From Flaccisagitta enflata (taxonomy: Eukaryota; Chaetognatha; Sagittoidea; Aphragmophora): 64,000 bases of DNA. Numbering within the stretch: the first letter of the stretch is position 1; each line of letters opens with the position of its first letter. The translations under genes were made by a program, and so were the position numbers. The stretch is taken from contig OZ231126.1 in assembly GCA_965153355.1 (NCBI GenBank), forward strand, positions 45,446,001 through 45,510,000. The letters are read 5' to 3'. Shown here piece after piece: positions 53,017 to 60,884 of the stretch. The notes under the pieces were generated by a model that did no database searches, had not been told where the DNA came from, and saw nothing but the letters and a program-made list of their open reading frames with translations.

Positions 53017-53641
53017 TGTGGAATATCGCACTGAATTTTACTAGTTTTGTGATTATTTGTAGCTGCATATTTCTTTGATTCGCCCTGTTTGTTGCCCATT
53101 TTGTGGATTTATATTATTGCTGATTTTTCTTTCTTTAGATCAGTGATAATGTTATTCGCTCTTCATTCATGATCAATCTTGGGGTGCGTTTCCTTACCTG
53201 GTGAGTTGTGATTGGACTCGGTTGGTTGGTCAGTTGGTCGGCTTGGTTGGTTGGTCAGTTGGTCGGTTGGTGATGTTCAGTTATTTAGTTATTTAGTTAT
53301 TAAAGATGTGAGTTATTGAGTTATTCAGATTGATAGGTTGATAGGTTAACCCTTTTCTTCTCTTTTCCCCTCTCCCTTTTCCTATCTATTTCAGCGTTTT
53401 TATACCCCTTTCAACCATAGAAGATATTTTGATGGCGACGACGAAAGACTCTATCTGCATGGATGCGCAATGATTTTCTTTGGATTTTGTTGGAGTTGAC
53501 GTTGTTGGCGTGGCGCGTGGCGTGGCTTCGAGAGGATTGGCGCGGTCGTGACGCAGCGACCGACGGACCGATTCATCGTCATCGACGTCAGCGCATAGGT
53601 ACTTTGACGGTTGGAGACAGTGTTCTACGCGGTTCTTTACA
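53017..53641 (+). repeat. 5' LTR of the BEL/Pao element
   Basis: It starts TGTGGAATATC and ends GGTTCTTTACA. It contains degenerate 'ggttggtcagttggtcgg' repeats and, within it, an apparent donor CTG|GTGAGTTG (53200) and acceptor 'cctatctatttcag' (53394). The primer-binding region follows at 53642; the tRNA primer is not identified. Confidence 0.93.
53201..53394 (+). promoter_or_regulatory. Possible 194 nt intron inside the LTR
   Basis: A near-consensus donor and a pyrimidine-rich acceptor are conserved in both LTRs. If transcription starts upstream of 53200, the leader could be spliced here, and the same donor could also serve the ORF3 acceptor at 60815. Confidence 0.4.
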
Positions 53642-53693
53642 GTATAAAAACGGTACCAGAGATTGATCAAGATTTGTGTTTTCTACCACCACA

Positions 53694-56351
53694 ATGAGCA
53701 CACAAAATACACAGGCCCCGGGCGGCGACGGAGAACCGCCGGTGTGGAAGAGGCGCGACATATCGAGCGTAAGACGGGAATTATACCTCGAATTCGCTGT
53801 CGTCCAATCGGCGTTCAGCGTTGCCTCCGTCAGTAAAGAAAGGGCTGTGTTGATAAGAGCGAATGACGCGGCAAACAAATTCCAAAAACTGCTGAATGAA
53901 AAAATAGCACAATACAACGCGTGCGTGATAGACGATGTCTCGGCCGAGCACGCGGCAAACAATTTGATGATAGACATATCAGCATACCGAGCGGAATTGG
54001 ACACATCCCTTAAGCCGTTGTACATAGAGGAAACGGGGGAAGGCAAAAGGGAAGTATCGTTCGACGCCGGCTCTCCTATCGCGAAAGAAGAAGCGCCGGA
54101 AAGAGCGGCGCCGTCGCGGTTTGAGAGGCTGAAACAACCACCAGGTGGCGGTATAATGGACAAAACAATGCGCATATCGGAGAGTGAGGAGGAAGAGTCA
54201 CCAAATGAGGAGGAGGCTCCCAACGAGGAAGGGATTCCAAATGGGGAAGAGGAAGAAAGAGAAGTGGAAGATCCGGACCTGGTGGAGGAGGCGAATGACG
54301 CCGAAGAACAAAGAGACAACGCCGGAGAGAATCAAATCACAGAAACAGCGGCGACAGGCGGGATAATAAGCAGAATTGCGGGAATGTTCAGGGGGTCATC
54401 GACGCCTCAGCAAACGAACACGGCAGAAACGGTTGCAGCGTCAGCAGGGAATCCGACGATCCATGTGATACCCGCGACGCCGGCCGAGAGAACGCCGTCA
54501 ATGAGAAGCGCCGGATCCATCGCGAGATCAATCCAAGCAAAAAAAGAAAGAGACGACGAGCAGAAAAAAGAAAAAGAACGGATGGAAGCGAATAGGAGAC
54601 AAAGTGAAGCGGAAGAAGCGGAGGCATTGAGAAAGGTGGAAGAAATTAGAAGGCAGAGAGAACAGGCCGAAAAACTTCATCGGATAAAAGTGAGGGGGAT
54701 CGAACGGATTCACCGGGAGCAGCAACAGGCGATCAGTGATGACGATGAGGCCTCGGGCGCCAGAGAGGCGATGAAGAGGCTCGAGCAATCCGTCAACGGG
54801 GGCGAAGAGAGAGTGTTGGATCCCAACGCCGCGGTGGAGAACTGGGCGAAAAACAATGCCAGCGGCTCCGGTCCGACGACGCCCGTAAGAGGAAAAATGC
54901 CACAACAAAGGAAAGGAGAAAAGAAGGTGGCATTAAAACTCGACCTCGACAAAATACAGCTGACGCCAAAAGCGGTGACAAAGCCCATCATCCCACCGGC
55001 GAAAGCAGTTAAGAAGCCCATCGTCCCATCTGTGAAGCCAAAAAAGGTGAATAAACCGACGATCCAAAAACTACCTCCAAGGGAAATAAAGCAAAAGGAG
55101 GAGAAAAAAGGAGTAGAAAAGTTGAGAGAGAAAAAAGAGAGGATCGAGAAGGAGACGATGGAGTTAATGGCAAAACTCCAAGAGCTACACAACTCGGCGC
55201 AGCAGGTGGAGGAAGGGTTAGAGAAGGAGGAAGAAAAGGAGGAAGAGGAGGAGGAAGAGGAGGAAGAGGTGCCGATAACACCAACCACACCGAGTTGCGC
55301 CGGGAGTGCAAGCCAGGAGGAATTTGTAAAAGTACAGATTCAGATGTTCGCGATGGCGCAACTGAAAGAAGCACGCCCGGTGAAAAAATTTGCTGGAGTG
55401 GGAAAAGGCATGAGCTTTGCTAAACACATGCTCAAATTTGAGACGGCTTTGGAGATAGTTGGTCTGTCGGACAAAGCCAAACTAAACGAATTCCAGCACT
55501 ACTTCGAGGGTGCAGCATTCCAACTGATAGAGACACTGGAGAAAACGAACGCGGGAAAAGCGGTGGAAACAGCGATTGAAAAACTAACAAAGAAATTCGG
55601 GCTGAGGAAAGAGTCAGCGATGGAGATGCTGGAGGAGCTATTGCAGGGAAAGCAAGTCGGCGAAAAGGACCACAGTGGGTTGCTGATGTTTTACTGCAAG
55701 CTGCGAAGCATCCACACGTTGGCAAAAAATACCGGCAGAGGGGCGGAATTCGAGAATAAGATGATCATAGAGTCAATCCTCGCAAAGAAGACCCCGCATT
55801 TAACAGCTAAGTGGTCAAAAAGGGTGGTTAAAAACATGATGTCGGAGGGTGAAATGTTGAGCTTTGACACGTTTTTGGAGTTTCTTGATACAGAACACAC
55901 AATTGCCGAACTCTGTTACAAAAACTCAGGTCAAGCTCAAAATGCCAGACCGGTGGGCGCAGCCAAGGTGGCAGCGACTACGGCGACCACACCAGCGAAA
56001 AATACCAGCAGAACCACAGCTGGCGCGGCAACAGCCACCACAGCAGCAGCAGCACCGGCGACGGGGGGTTGTGAGCGCTGTGGAGGTCAACACCGTCTTC
56101 CGGCATGCGACATCTTCAAAGGCTTGACCAGCGCAGATAAACGGAAATTCTGCATAAACACTCGGATTTGCTATATGTGCCTTGAAGCCGGTCATATGGC
56201 AAGGAATTGCAGCGCGACGGAAATGTGTGCAATCTGCGGCGTAGGGCATCATACTCTGCTTCATCCCGATGAATCCTCAGGCGCCCCGCCAACTTCGGCG
56301 GGAACCAATGGAGGAGGAGGAGGAGGAGGAGCGGGAGGCGGTAATGCATGA
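53694..56351 (+). CDS. gag: Gag, 885 aa
   Basis: Structural protein forming the particle that packages element RNA. ATG 53694 is the first ATG after the LTR, in a good context. The N-terminal third is acidic. Residues about 280-330 and 460-530 are long charged Lys/Glu stretches likely to be coiled coil. Residues about 560-745 (KFAGVGKGMSFAKHMLKFET onward) resemble the DUF1759-type capsid region of BEL/Pao. Three zinc knuckles follow: CERCGGQHRLPAC, CYMCLEAGHMARNC and CAICGVGHHTLLH. A Gly-rich tail ends at a UGA that is followed in frame by pol. It is longer than most Gag proteins of the group because of the charged middle. Confidence 0.9.
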   Translation: MSTQNTQAPGGDGEPPVWKRRDISSVRRELYLEFAVVQSAFSVASVSKERAVLIRANDAANKFQKLLNEKIAQYNACVIDDVSAEHAANNLMIDISAYRAELDTSLKPLYIEETGEGKREVSFDAGSPIAKEEAPERAAPSRFERLKQPPGGGIMDKTMRISESEEEESPNEEEAPNEEGIPNGEEEEREVEDPDLVEEANDAEEQRDNAGENQITETAATGGIISRIAGMFRGSSTPQQTNTAETVAASAGNPTIHVIPATPAERTPSMRSAGSIARSIQAKKERDDEQKKEKERMEANRRQSEAEEAEALRKVEEIRRQREQAEKLHRIKVRGIERIHREQQQAISDDDEASGAREAMKRLEQSVNGGEERVLDPNAAVENWAKNNASGSGPTTPVRGKMPQQRKGEKKVALKLDLDKIQLTPKAVTKPIIPPAKAVKKPIVPSVKPKKVNKPTIQKLPPREIKQKEEKKGVEKLREKKERIEKETMELMAKLQELHNSAQQVEEGLEKEEEKEEEEEEEEEEVPITPTTPSCAGSASQEEFVKVQIQMFAMAQLKEARPVKKFAGVGKGMSFAKHMLKFETALEIVGLSDKAKLNEFQHYFEGAAFQLIETLEKTNAGKAVETAIEKLTKKFGLRKESAMEMLEELLQGKQVGEKDHSGLLMFYCKLRSIHTLAKNTGRGAEFENKMIIESILAKKTPHLTAKWSKRVVKNMMSEGEMLSFDTFLEFLDTEHTIAELCYKNSGQAQNARPVGAAKVAATTATTPAKNTSRTTAGAATATTAAAAPATGGCERCGGQHRLPACDIFKGLTSADKRKFCINTRICYMCLEAGHMARNCSATEMCAICGVGHHTLLHPDESSGAPPTSAGTNGGGGGGGAGGGNA

Positions 56352-56355
56352 CTAG
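56349..56355 (+). promoter_or_regulatory. Leaky stop UGA-CUAG between gag and pol
   Basis: The gag stop TGA is followed by CTA G. The downstream codons CTA GCC GTA CCA continue in the same frame into pol without another stop. UGA followed by CUA(G) is the established readthrough context in alphaviruses and several animal mRNAs. Confidence 0.75.
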
Positions 56356-59300
56356 CCGTACCAAAACAAAACTCAGTGTTCAAAGTCGGGGGTGATGATG
56401 GAGCATGGCGGCTAATTGTACCATTATATGTTGTGGGGGAAAATGGAGATGAAATTGGTACTTATGCACTCCTTGATGGCGGCGCAAATAGAAATGTCGT
56501 GTCAGAGTCAATTTGCTCGCGCCTAGGGGTGGAAGGGAGAAATGTGAACATGAAAGTGACGACCTTGGACAAAACAGTAGAAGGAGTCAGAAAGGTGGCG
56601 GACGTGTCAGTGAGAGGCACAAACGGATTTGAGCTGAAATTGAGTAATGCGATCTTTGGGGAGATAATAGCCACAGAGGGTGATAGACCCCCCAAAATTG
56701 CGGATGTGGAGGGGATCGAACACTTGAACGACATCGAGTTTCCCGCCTTTCCGGAAGGGGATGTCGCCGAATATCAAATAGGAGTGATTATCGGGGCTGA
56801 ACACGCTAGAGTGTGGAGCTCTGGCGAAAGACGCATCGGCGACGAATCACTTCCGGTGGCGTTGGAGACGGGGTTCGGCTATTGTCTAATAGGCCCAAAG
56901 AAGAACATTGAATCGCATTGTTTTGTTTGCAATCATGTTTCTTTCCAGAGTTTTCCATCCAATACAGATGCGGAAATGAAAAAATGCTTTGCGAGCGAAT
57001 TTGAAAGAGCAAAAAACGACGATGAAACAATGTCGTTGGAGGATAAATTTGCTCTTAGGCAACTCGAAGAATCGATTGTATGGGACTCTACAGTGGAAAG
57101 ATATCGAGTGAGCCTGCCCCACAAACGCGGAAGGAAAGCGACGGCGGAAAGGATCAACAAAGTGGATTCAAGCGGCATGGCGTTGGACCGTCTGTGGAGA
57201 ACGGCACGACAAATGCGAAAAGATCCGGAGAGGCGAAGGGTCACATTTGAAACGATGCGCCAATTTGAAGCAAAGGGCAGGGTCGTGAAACTCGATCCAA
57301 AGAAGCACGCAGCGACGCCACCGGACAGGCCAAAATGGACAATCCCCATCCACGTCACAGATAAGCCAGGGAAACCTGGTCAAGTCCGTATCTGTCATGA
57401 TTGTAGGGCATCTGTGGGGGGTGTGTGTCTGAATGATTGTCTGTTAGACGGCCCCCAATTGGCATGTGACATTCGTGGTGTGTTGATGCGTTTTCGCGAT
57501 GGGGGTGAGGTTGCGGTGGGGGCTGACATTAAAGATTTTTTCCACGAAATCTATATTGCAGAGGAAGATGAAGGCGCCTTTACGTACTGGTGGTTTCCGA
57601 CGGAGGAGATGGACGAAGCGGAACTAAACGGATTTTTGGGTCACGTGTTCGGCGCCAAAAGTTCCAACTTCGTCGCGATCTTCACGCAACGGTACCACAT
57701 CAATCAGAGGGCGAGAGAATACGGTCCTCAAGTAGTGGAGGCGTCAAACCGCAATCTGTACGTCGACGATCTGTTGAAGTCTCTGCGCAATACGAAAATA
57801 GCGCGCGACTTCCGGATTGCGATCACTGCGGCGATGAAGGATGGCGGCTTCACTCTCTGCAAGTGGCGCTCATCGAGACCGGAAGTGCTGGAAGAGGCCG
57901 ATCCGGCGCCGGAAATGAAGGATTTTCGGAAGGCAGCGGCTCCTGGAGAGGACGTAGGAAAAATCCTGGGTATGCGTTACTCTTTCTCAGCGGATAAATT
58001 CTCTTACGCGCCAGAGAAAGAGAAGGCGGAGATGAAAGTGGAAACGAAGCGCCAGATGCTACAAGTGATAGCGTCGTTTTATGACCCGCTTGGATTCTTG
58101 GACCCTTTCGTGATTTGGGCGAGATTTATCTTGCAGCAAGTGATGAAGACAGCAATCGGATGGGACGAGAAAAACATTGAGGAGGCATTGCTGGAAGCAT
58201 TTGCTGTGTGGCAAGGGGATTTTAGTCTCCTTGAAAACTTTGAAATTGAACGATGGACTGCAACGCTCGAAACCCAGGATGGCGAAAAGCAGCTGATGGT
58301 GTTTAGCGATGCGAGCAGTAAAGGATACGGCGTAGTGATATACGTGCGCCGAAAGACGCCAGATGGAAAAATTCACGTTGCGATCGTATGCTCGAAGGCG
58401 CACGTGGTGCCGGTAAAAGACGCTGAGGCTGGACACCACGACTCGATGCCGAGGCTGGAGTTGCAGGCCGCGAGATTGGCAGCAAGGATGAGATCGACTG
58501 TGGAAAAAGAAACAGGGAGTTATGACAGTATCATTATGTGGACTGATTCTGAATGTGTGATCAAGCAACTAAATGACACAGTCACTCGGTTTAAAGTTTA
58601 TTTTTCTAATCGCATCTCAGAAATACAGGCGTTGACGAGCGTGTCCGAATGGAGATGGGTGCCTTCCGGGGAGAACCCTGCCGACGACTGTACCCATGGT
58701 CTTCTGGCGCGCGACCCGAAATGGCGACGTTTCCATAATGGACCGGACTTCTTGTGGAGAGGCGAGACGGAATGGCCGGAAAAGCAAATTGCTTCGGATC
58801 CTTTTCCCGCGCACATACTGGCCACGGCAGTGACGACTCCTGCGGCGGAAGAAACTTGGATATCGAGAATATCCCGCGGTGTTGCCTCGTGGCCAGGGAA
58901 AGTACGTCGGATTGCGCTCTTCAAAAAGACGATAGTGCGATGTGTAGTGAAACGACGCCCCGCAGTCGGCGACAGCGGTGCGCAGTCAGCTACACTGCGC
59001 GAGCTGCGAGACGCGGAAATGCTCCTGATACGAGACATTCAATCGCGGCATTTTAGTGAAGAAATAAAAGCGTTGACGGCGGCACCAAAAGGCCCTACAA
59101 AAAGACAGAAAGTGCACGCGAAATCGACGATAGTGGCATTGAACCCGTTCATCGATGCGAATGGGATGCTGCGCTGCATGGGACGTCTCATAAACTCGAC
59201 GGATCTGAGCTACGACGCCAGACATCCAATTATACTCCCTCATGACGACGACGAGGTGCTGGATTTGATTAGACTGTTTCATGAATGTCACCTTCACGCC

Positions 59301-60389
59301 GGCGTGGAACATGTGTTGGGAGAATCGCGACGCCGGTTTTGGATTACAAAAGGGCGCCGCGTAGTGTCGCGCGTGGTAAAGGCATGCGTGGGATGTCAGA
59401 GGCACTTCAAAGCGCCGGAATCGCAGCAAATGGCGCCCCTTCCCGCGGAAAGGACGCAAGCTTGTCGGCCCTTCGAGAATACAGGAGTAGACTGCTTTGG
59501 GCCTGTGAAATGTAAAATTGTTGGAAGGGCATTTCACAAAGTGAACGTGGCTTTGTTTACGTGTATGGCGACGAGAGCGGTGCATTTCGAAGTATTGCGG
59601 AGTATGGACACATCGAGCTTTATTGATGCTCTGCAACGCTTTCGGGCGAGAAGGCCAGCGGTGAGGCGCCTATTCTCGGACTGTGGCTCGAACTTTACTT
59701 CCGCCGAGAAGGAGATTGCGGCGGAAGTCGCGTCATGGAACGCGTCGTCGACGGAGGATCTGCGGCTGCTTGGGATCGAGTGGAAATTCAACCCACCGAC
59801 ATCCCCTCACAGGGGTGGTGTGTGGGAAAGGCTCGTGAAAGCTGCGAAAAAACATTTGACGTTTGTGTTGACATTGGACAACTTGAGCATCGAGACGCTG
59901 ACGACAGTGTTGGCGCAGGCGGAATTGGCGATGAACTCGAGGCCGATTACACACGTCCCTGATGAGCCTGGAATTCAAGCGCTGCGTCCAATTGATTTTT
60001 TGTGCCCCGGTGTATTTGCGGCGTCGGACTGCGACATTCTTCCTCCATCGCCTCCGGATGCAGTGTGCCTTCGTTATAGCTGGCGTCAATCGAGGGCGCT
60101 GGTCGACGAGTTTTGGAACCGGTGGTCGCGGGATTACATTTCGGCGTTGCAAGCGCGGCCGAAATGGCGTTCGTCGGAGCCAAATTTGGAGATCGGGGAC
60201 ATTGTATTGATGGTGGATGAACAATGTCGACGGGGTGATTGGCGGACAGGGGTTGTCATCGAGACGGACGGTCGAGATTTGGTGAGAACAGTCTCTGTGC
60301 GGACGTCAAATGGGAAAGTGTTTTCTCGCGACAGAACGAAAATTGTTCGTTTGGAGCTGGACCCGCTTAGAGCGGATGTATATAGATGA
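56352..60389 (+). CDS. pol: Pol, 1,345 aa, expressed as a readthrough extension of Gag
   Basis: Polyprotein for copying and integrating the element. It is in frame with gag and has no ATG at its head, so it depends on readthrough of 56349-56351. Counting from the codon after UGA: aspartic protease with ALLDGGAN at about 42 (the usual D-S/T-G has Gly); reverse transcriptase with GADIKDFFHEI at about 392 and catalytic YVDD at about 470; RNase H with FSDASSKGYG at about 652, PRLELQAA and WTDSEC; integrase with an H-C zinc finger (HECHLHAGVEH, CVGC) and catalytic Asp, Asp, Glu in VDCFGP, FSDCGSNF and GGVWERL at about 1046, 1109 and 1158; then a DUF5641-like end (WNRWSRDYI, GDIVLMVDE). All catalytic residues apart from the protease variant look intact. 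Confidence 0.93.
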   Translation, partial: LAVPKQNSVFKVGGDDGAWRLIVPLYVVGENGDEIGTYALLDGGANRNVVSESICSRLGVEGRNVNMKVTTLDKTVEGVRKVADVSVRGTNGFELKLSNAIFGEIIATEGDRPPKIADVEGIEHLNDIEFPAFPEGDVAEYQIGVIIGAEHARVWSSGERRIGDESLPVALETGFGYCLIGPKKNIESHCFVCNHVSFQSFPSNTDAEMKKCFASEFERAKNDDETMSLEDKFALRQLEESIVWDSTVERYRVSLPHKRGRKATAERINKVDSSGMALDRLWRTARQMRKDPERRRVTFETMRQFEAKGRVVKLDPKKHAATPPDRPKWTIPIHVTDKPGKPGQVRICHDCRASVGGVCLNDCLLDGPQLACDIRGVLMRFRDGGEVAVGADIKDFFHEIYIAEEDEGAFTYWWFPTEEMDEAELNGFLGHVFGAKSSNFVAIFTQRYHINQRAREYGPQVVEASNRNLYVDDLLKSLRNTKIARDFRIAITAAMKDGGFTLCKWRSSRPEVLEEADPAPEMKDFRKAAAPGEDVGKILGMRYSFSADKFSYAPEKEKAEMKVETKRQMLQVIASFYDPLGFLDPFVIWARFILQQVMKTAIGWDEKNIEEALLEAFAVWQGDFSLLENFEIERWTATLETQDGEKQLMVFSDASSKGYGVVIYVRRKTPDGKIHVAIVCSKAHVVPVKDAEAGHHDSMPRLELQAARLAARMRSTVEKETGSYDSIIMWTDSECVIKQLNDTVTRFKVYFSNRISEIQALTSVSEWRWVPSGENPADDCTHGLLARDPKWRRFHNGPDFLWRGETEWPEKQIASDPFPAHILATAVTTPAAEETWISRISRGVASWPGKVRRIALFKKTIVRCVVKRRPAVGDSGAQSATLRELRDAEMLLIRDIQSRHFSEEIKALTAAPKGPTKRQKVHAKSTIVALNPFIDANGMLRCMGRLINSTDLSYDARHPIILPHDDDEVLDLIRLFHECHLHAGVEHVLGESRRRFWITKGRRVVSRVVKACVGCQRHFKAPESQQMAPLPAERTQACRPFENTGVDCFGPVKCKIVGRAFHKVNVALFTCMATRAVHFEVLRSMDTSSFIDALQRFRARRPAVRRLFSDCGSNFTSAEKEIAAEVASWNASSTEDLRLLGIEWKFNPPTSPHRGGVWERLVKAAKKHLTFVLTLDNLSIETLTTVLAQAELAMNSRPITHVPDEPGIQALRPIDFLCPGVFAASDCDILPPSPPDAVCLRYSWRQSRALVDEFWNRWSRDYISALQARPKWRSSEPNLEIGDIVLMVDEQCRRGDWRTGVVIETDGRDLVRTVSVRTSNGKVFSRDRTKIVRLELDPLRADVYR

Positions 60390-60884
60390 TGCATTTGTGT
60401 TGATTTTTTTTTTAGACGCGATCTTACGTTTATGGCGATTGGCTTTTTCCTGATATACTCTTTTTGTTGAATGCGCGTTATTTCTGGGTTTGAGTCGTTA
60501 CGATGTTGATTCTTACTTCACTACATTTTTCTTAGATGATCATTGGGCGATGGGCTTTGGCGTGATGATGCTTTCTCTGGGGGGTTTATCGTTGGAATTG
60601 CTCGTCGACTGTTTTCGTGGAGTTCTTTAGTCTCATTTCGTATTTCATTTTTTTTGATTATGTTTATTTTGAGGCTTAACATTTGATTATTCGTTTTGGT
60701 GATTATCGTCATTGAATTGTGTATTTGTATCGTTCGTTATGATAATTTTTTTTTTCTGTTTTCTGATGTTGCCTATTTGTGTGTATATTTCTTCCTTTCT
60801 TTCCCCATCCCTTAGTTAGTTACGAGAGTGAAATTGTGCTTCTGAATTGTGCTTAGTGCAAGTGTTGGATCCCTTAGTGCAGTG
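60390..60884 (+). other. Pol-ORF3 spacer
   Basis: 495 bp, T-rich, with three pyrimidine-AG acceptor-like sites; the best is listed separately. No coding frame. Confidence 0.6.
60790..60815 (+). promoter_or_regulatory. Probable splice acceptor for an ORF3 mRNA
   Basis: 'cttcctttctttccccatcc' then CTTAG is a long pyrimidine tract ending in AG. The first ATG after it is the ORF3 start 69 nt downstream. Joined to the LTR donor at 53200 it would give a subgenomic mRNA like a retroviral env transcript. Confidence 0.5.

Noticed and set aside
53641-53660. TATAAAAA just after the 5' LTR as a promoter
   Set aside because: It lies in the primer-binding region, outside the LTR, so it would not be copied into the 3' LTR as the element's own promoter.
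53588-54319. 243-codon minus-strand frame opposite gag
   Set aside because: Antisense shadow of gag with Ser-rich composition.
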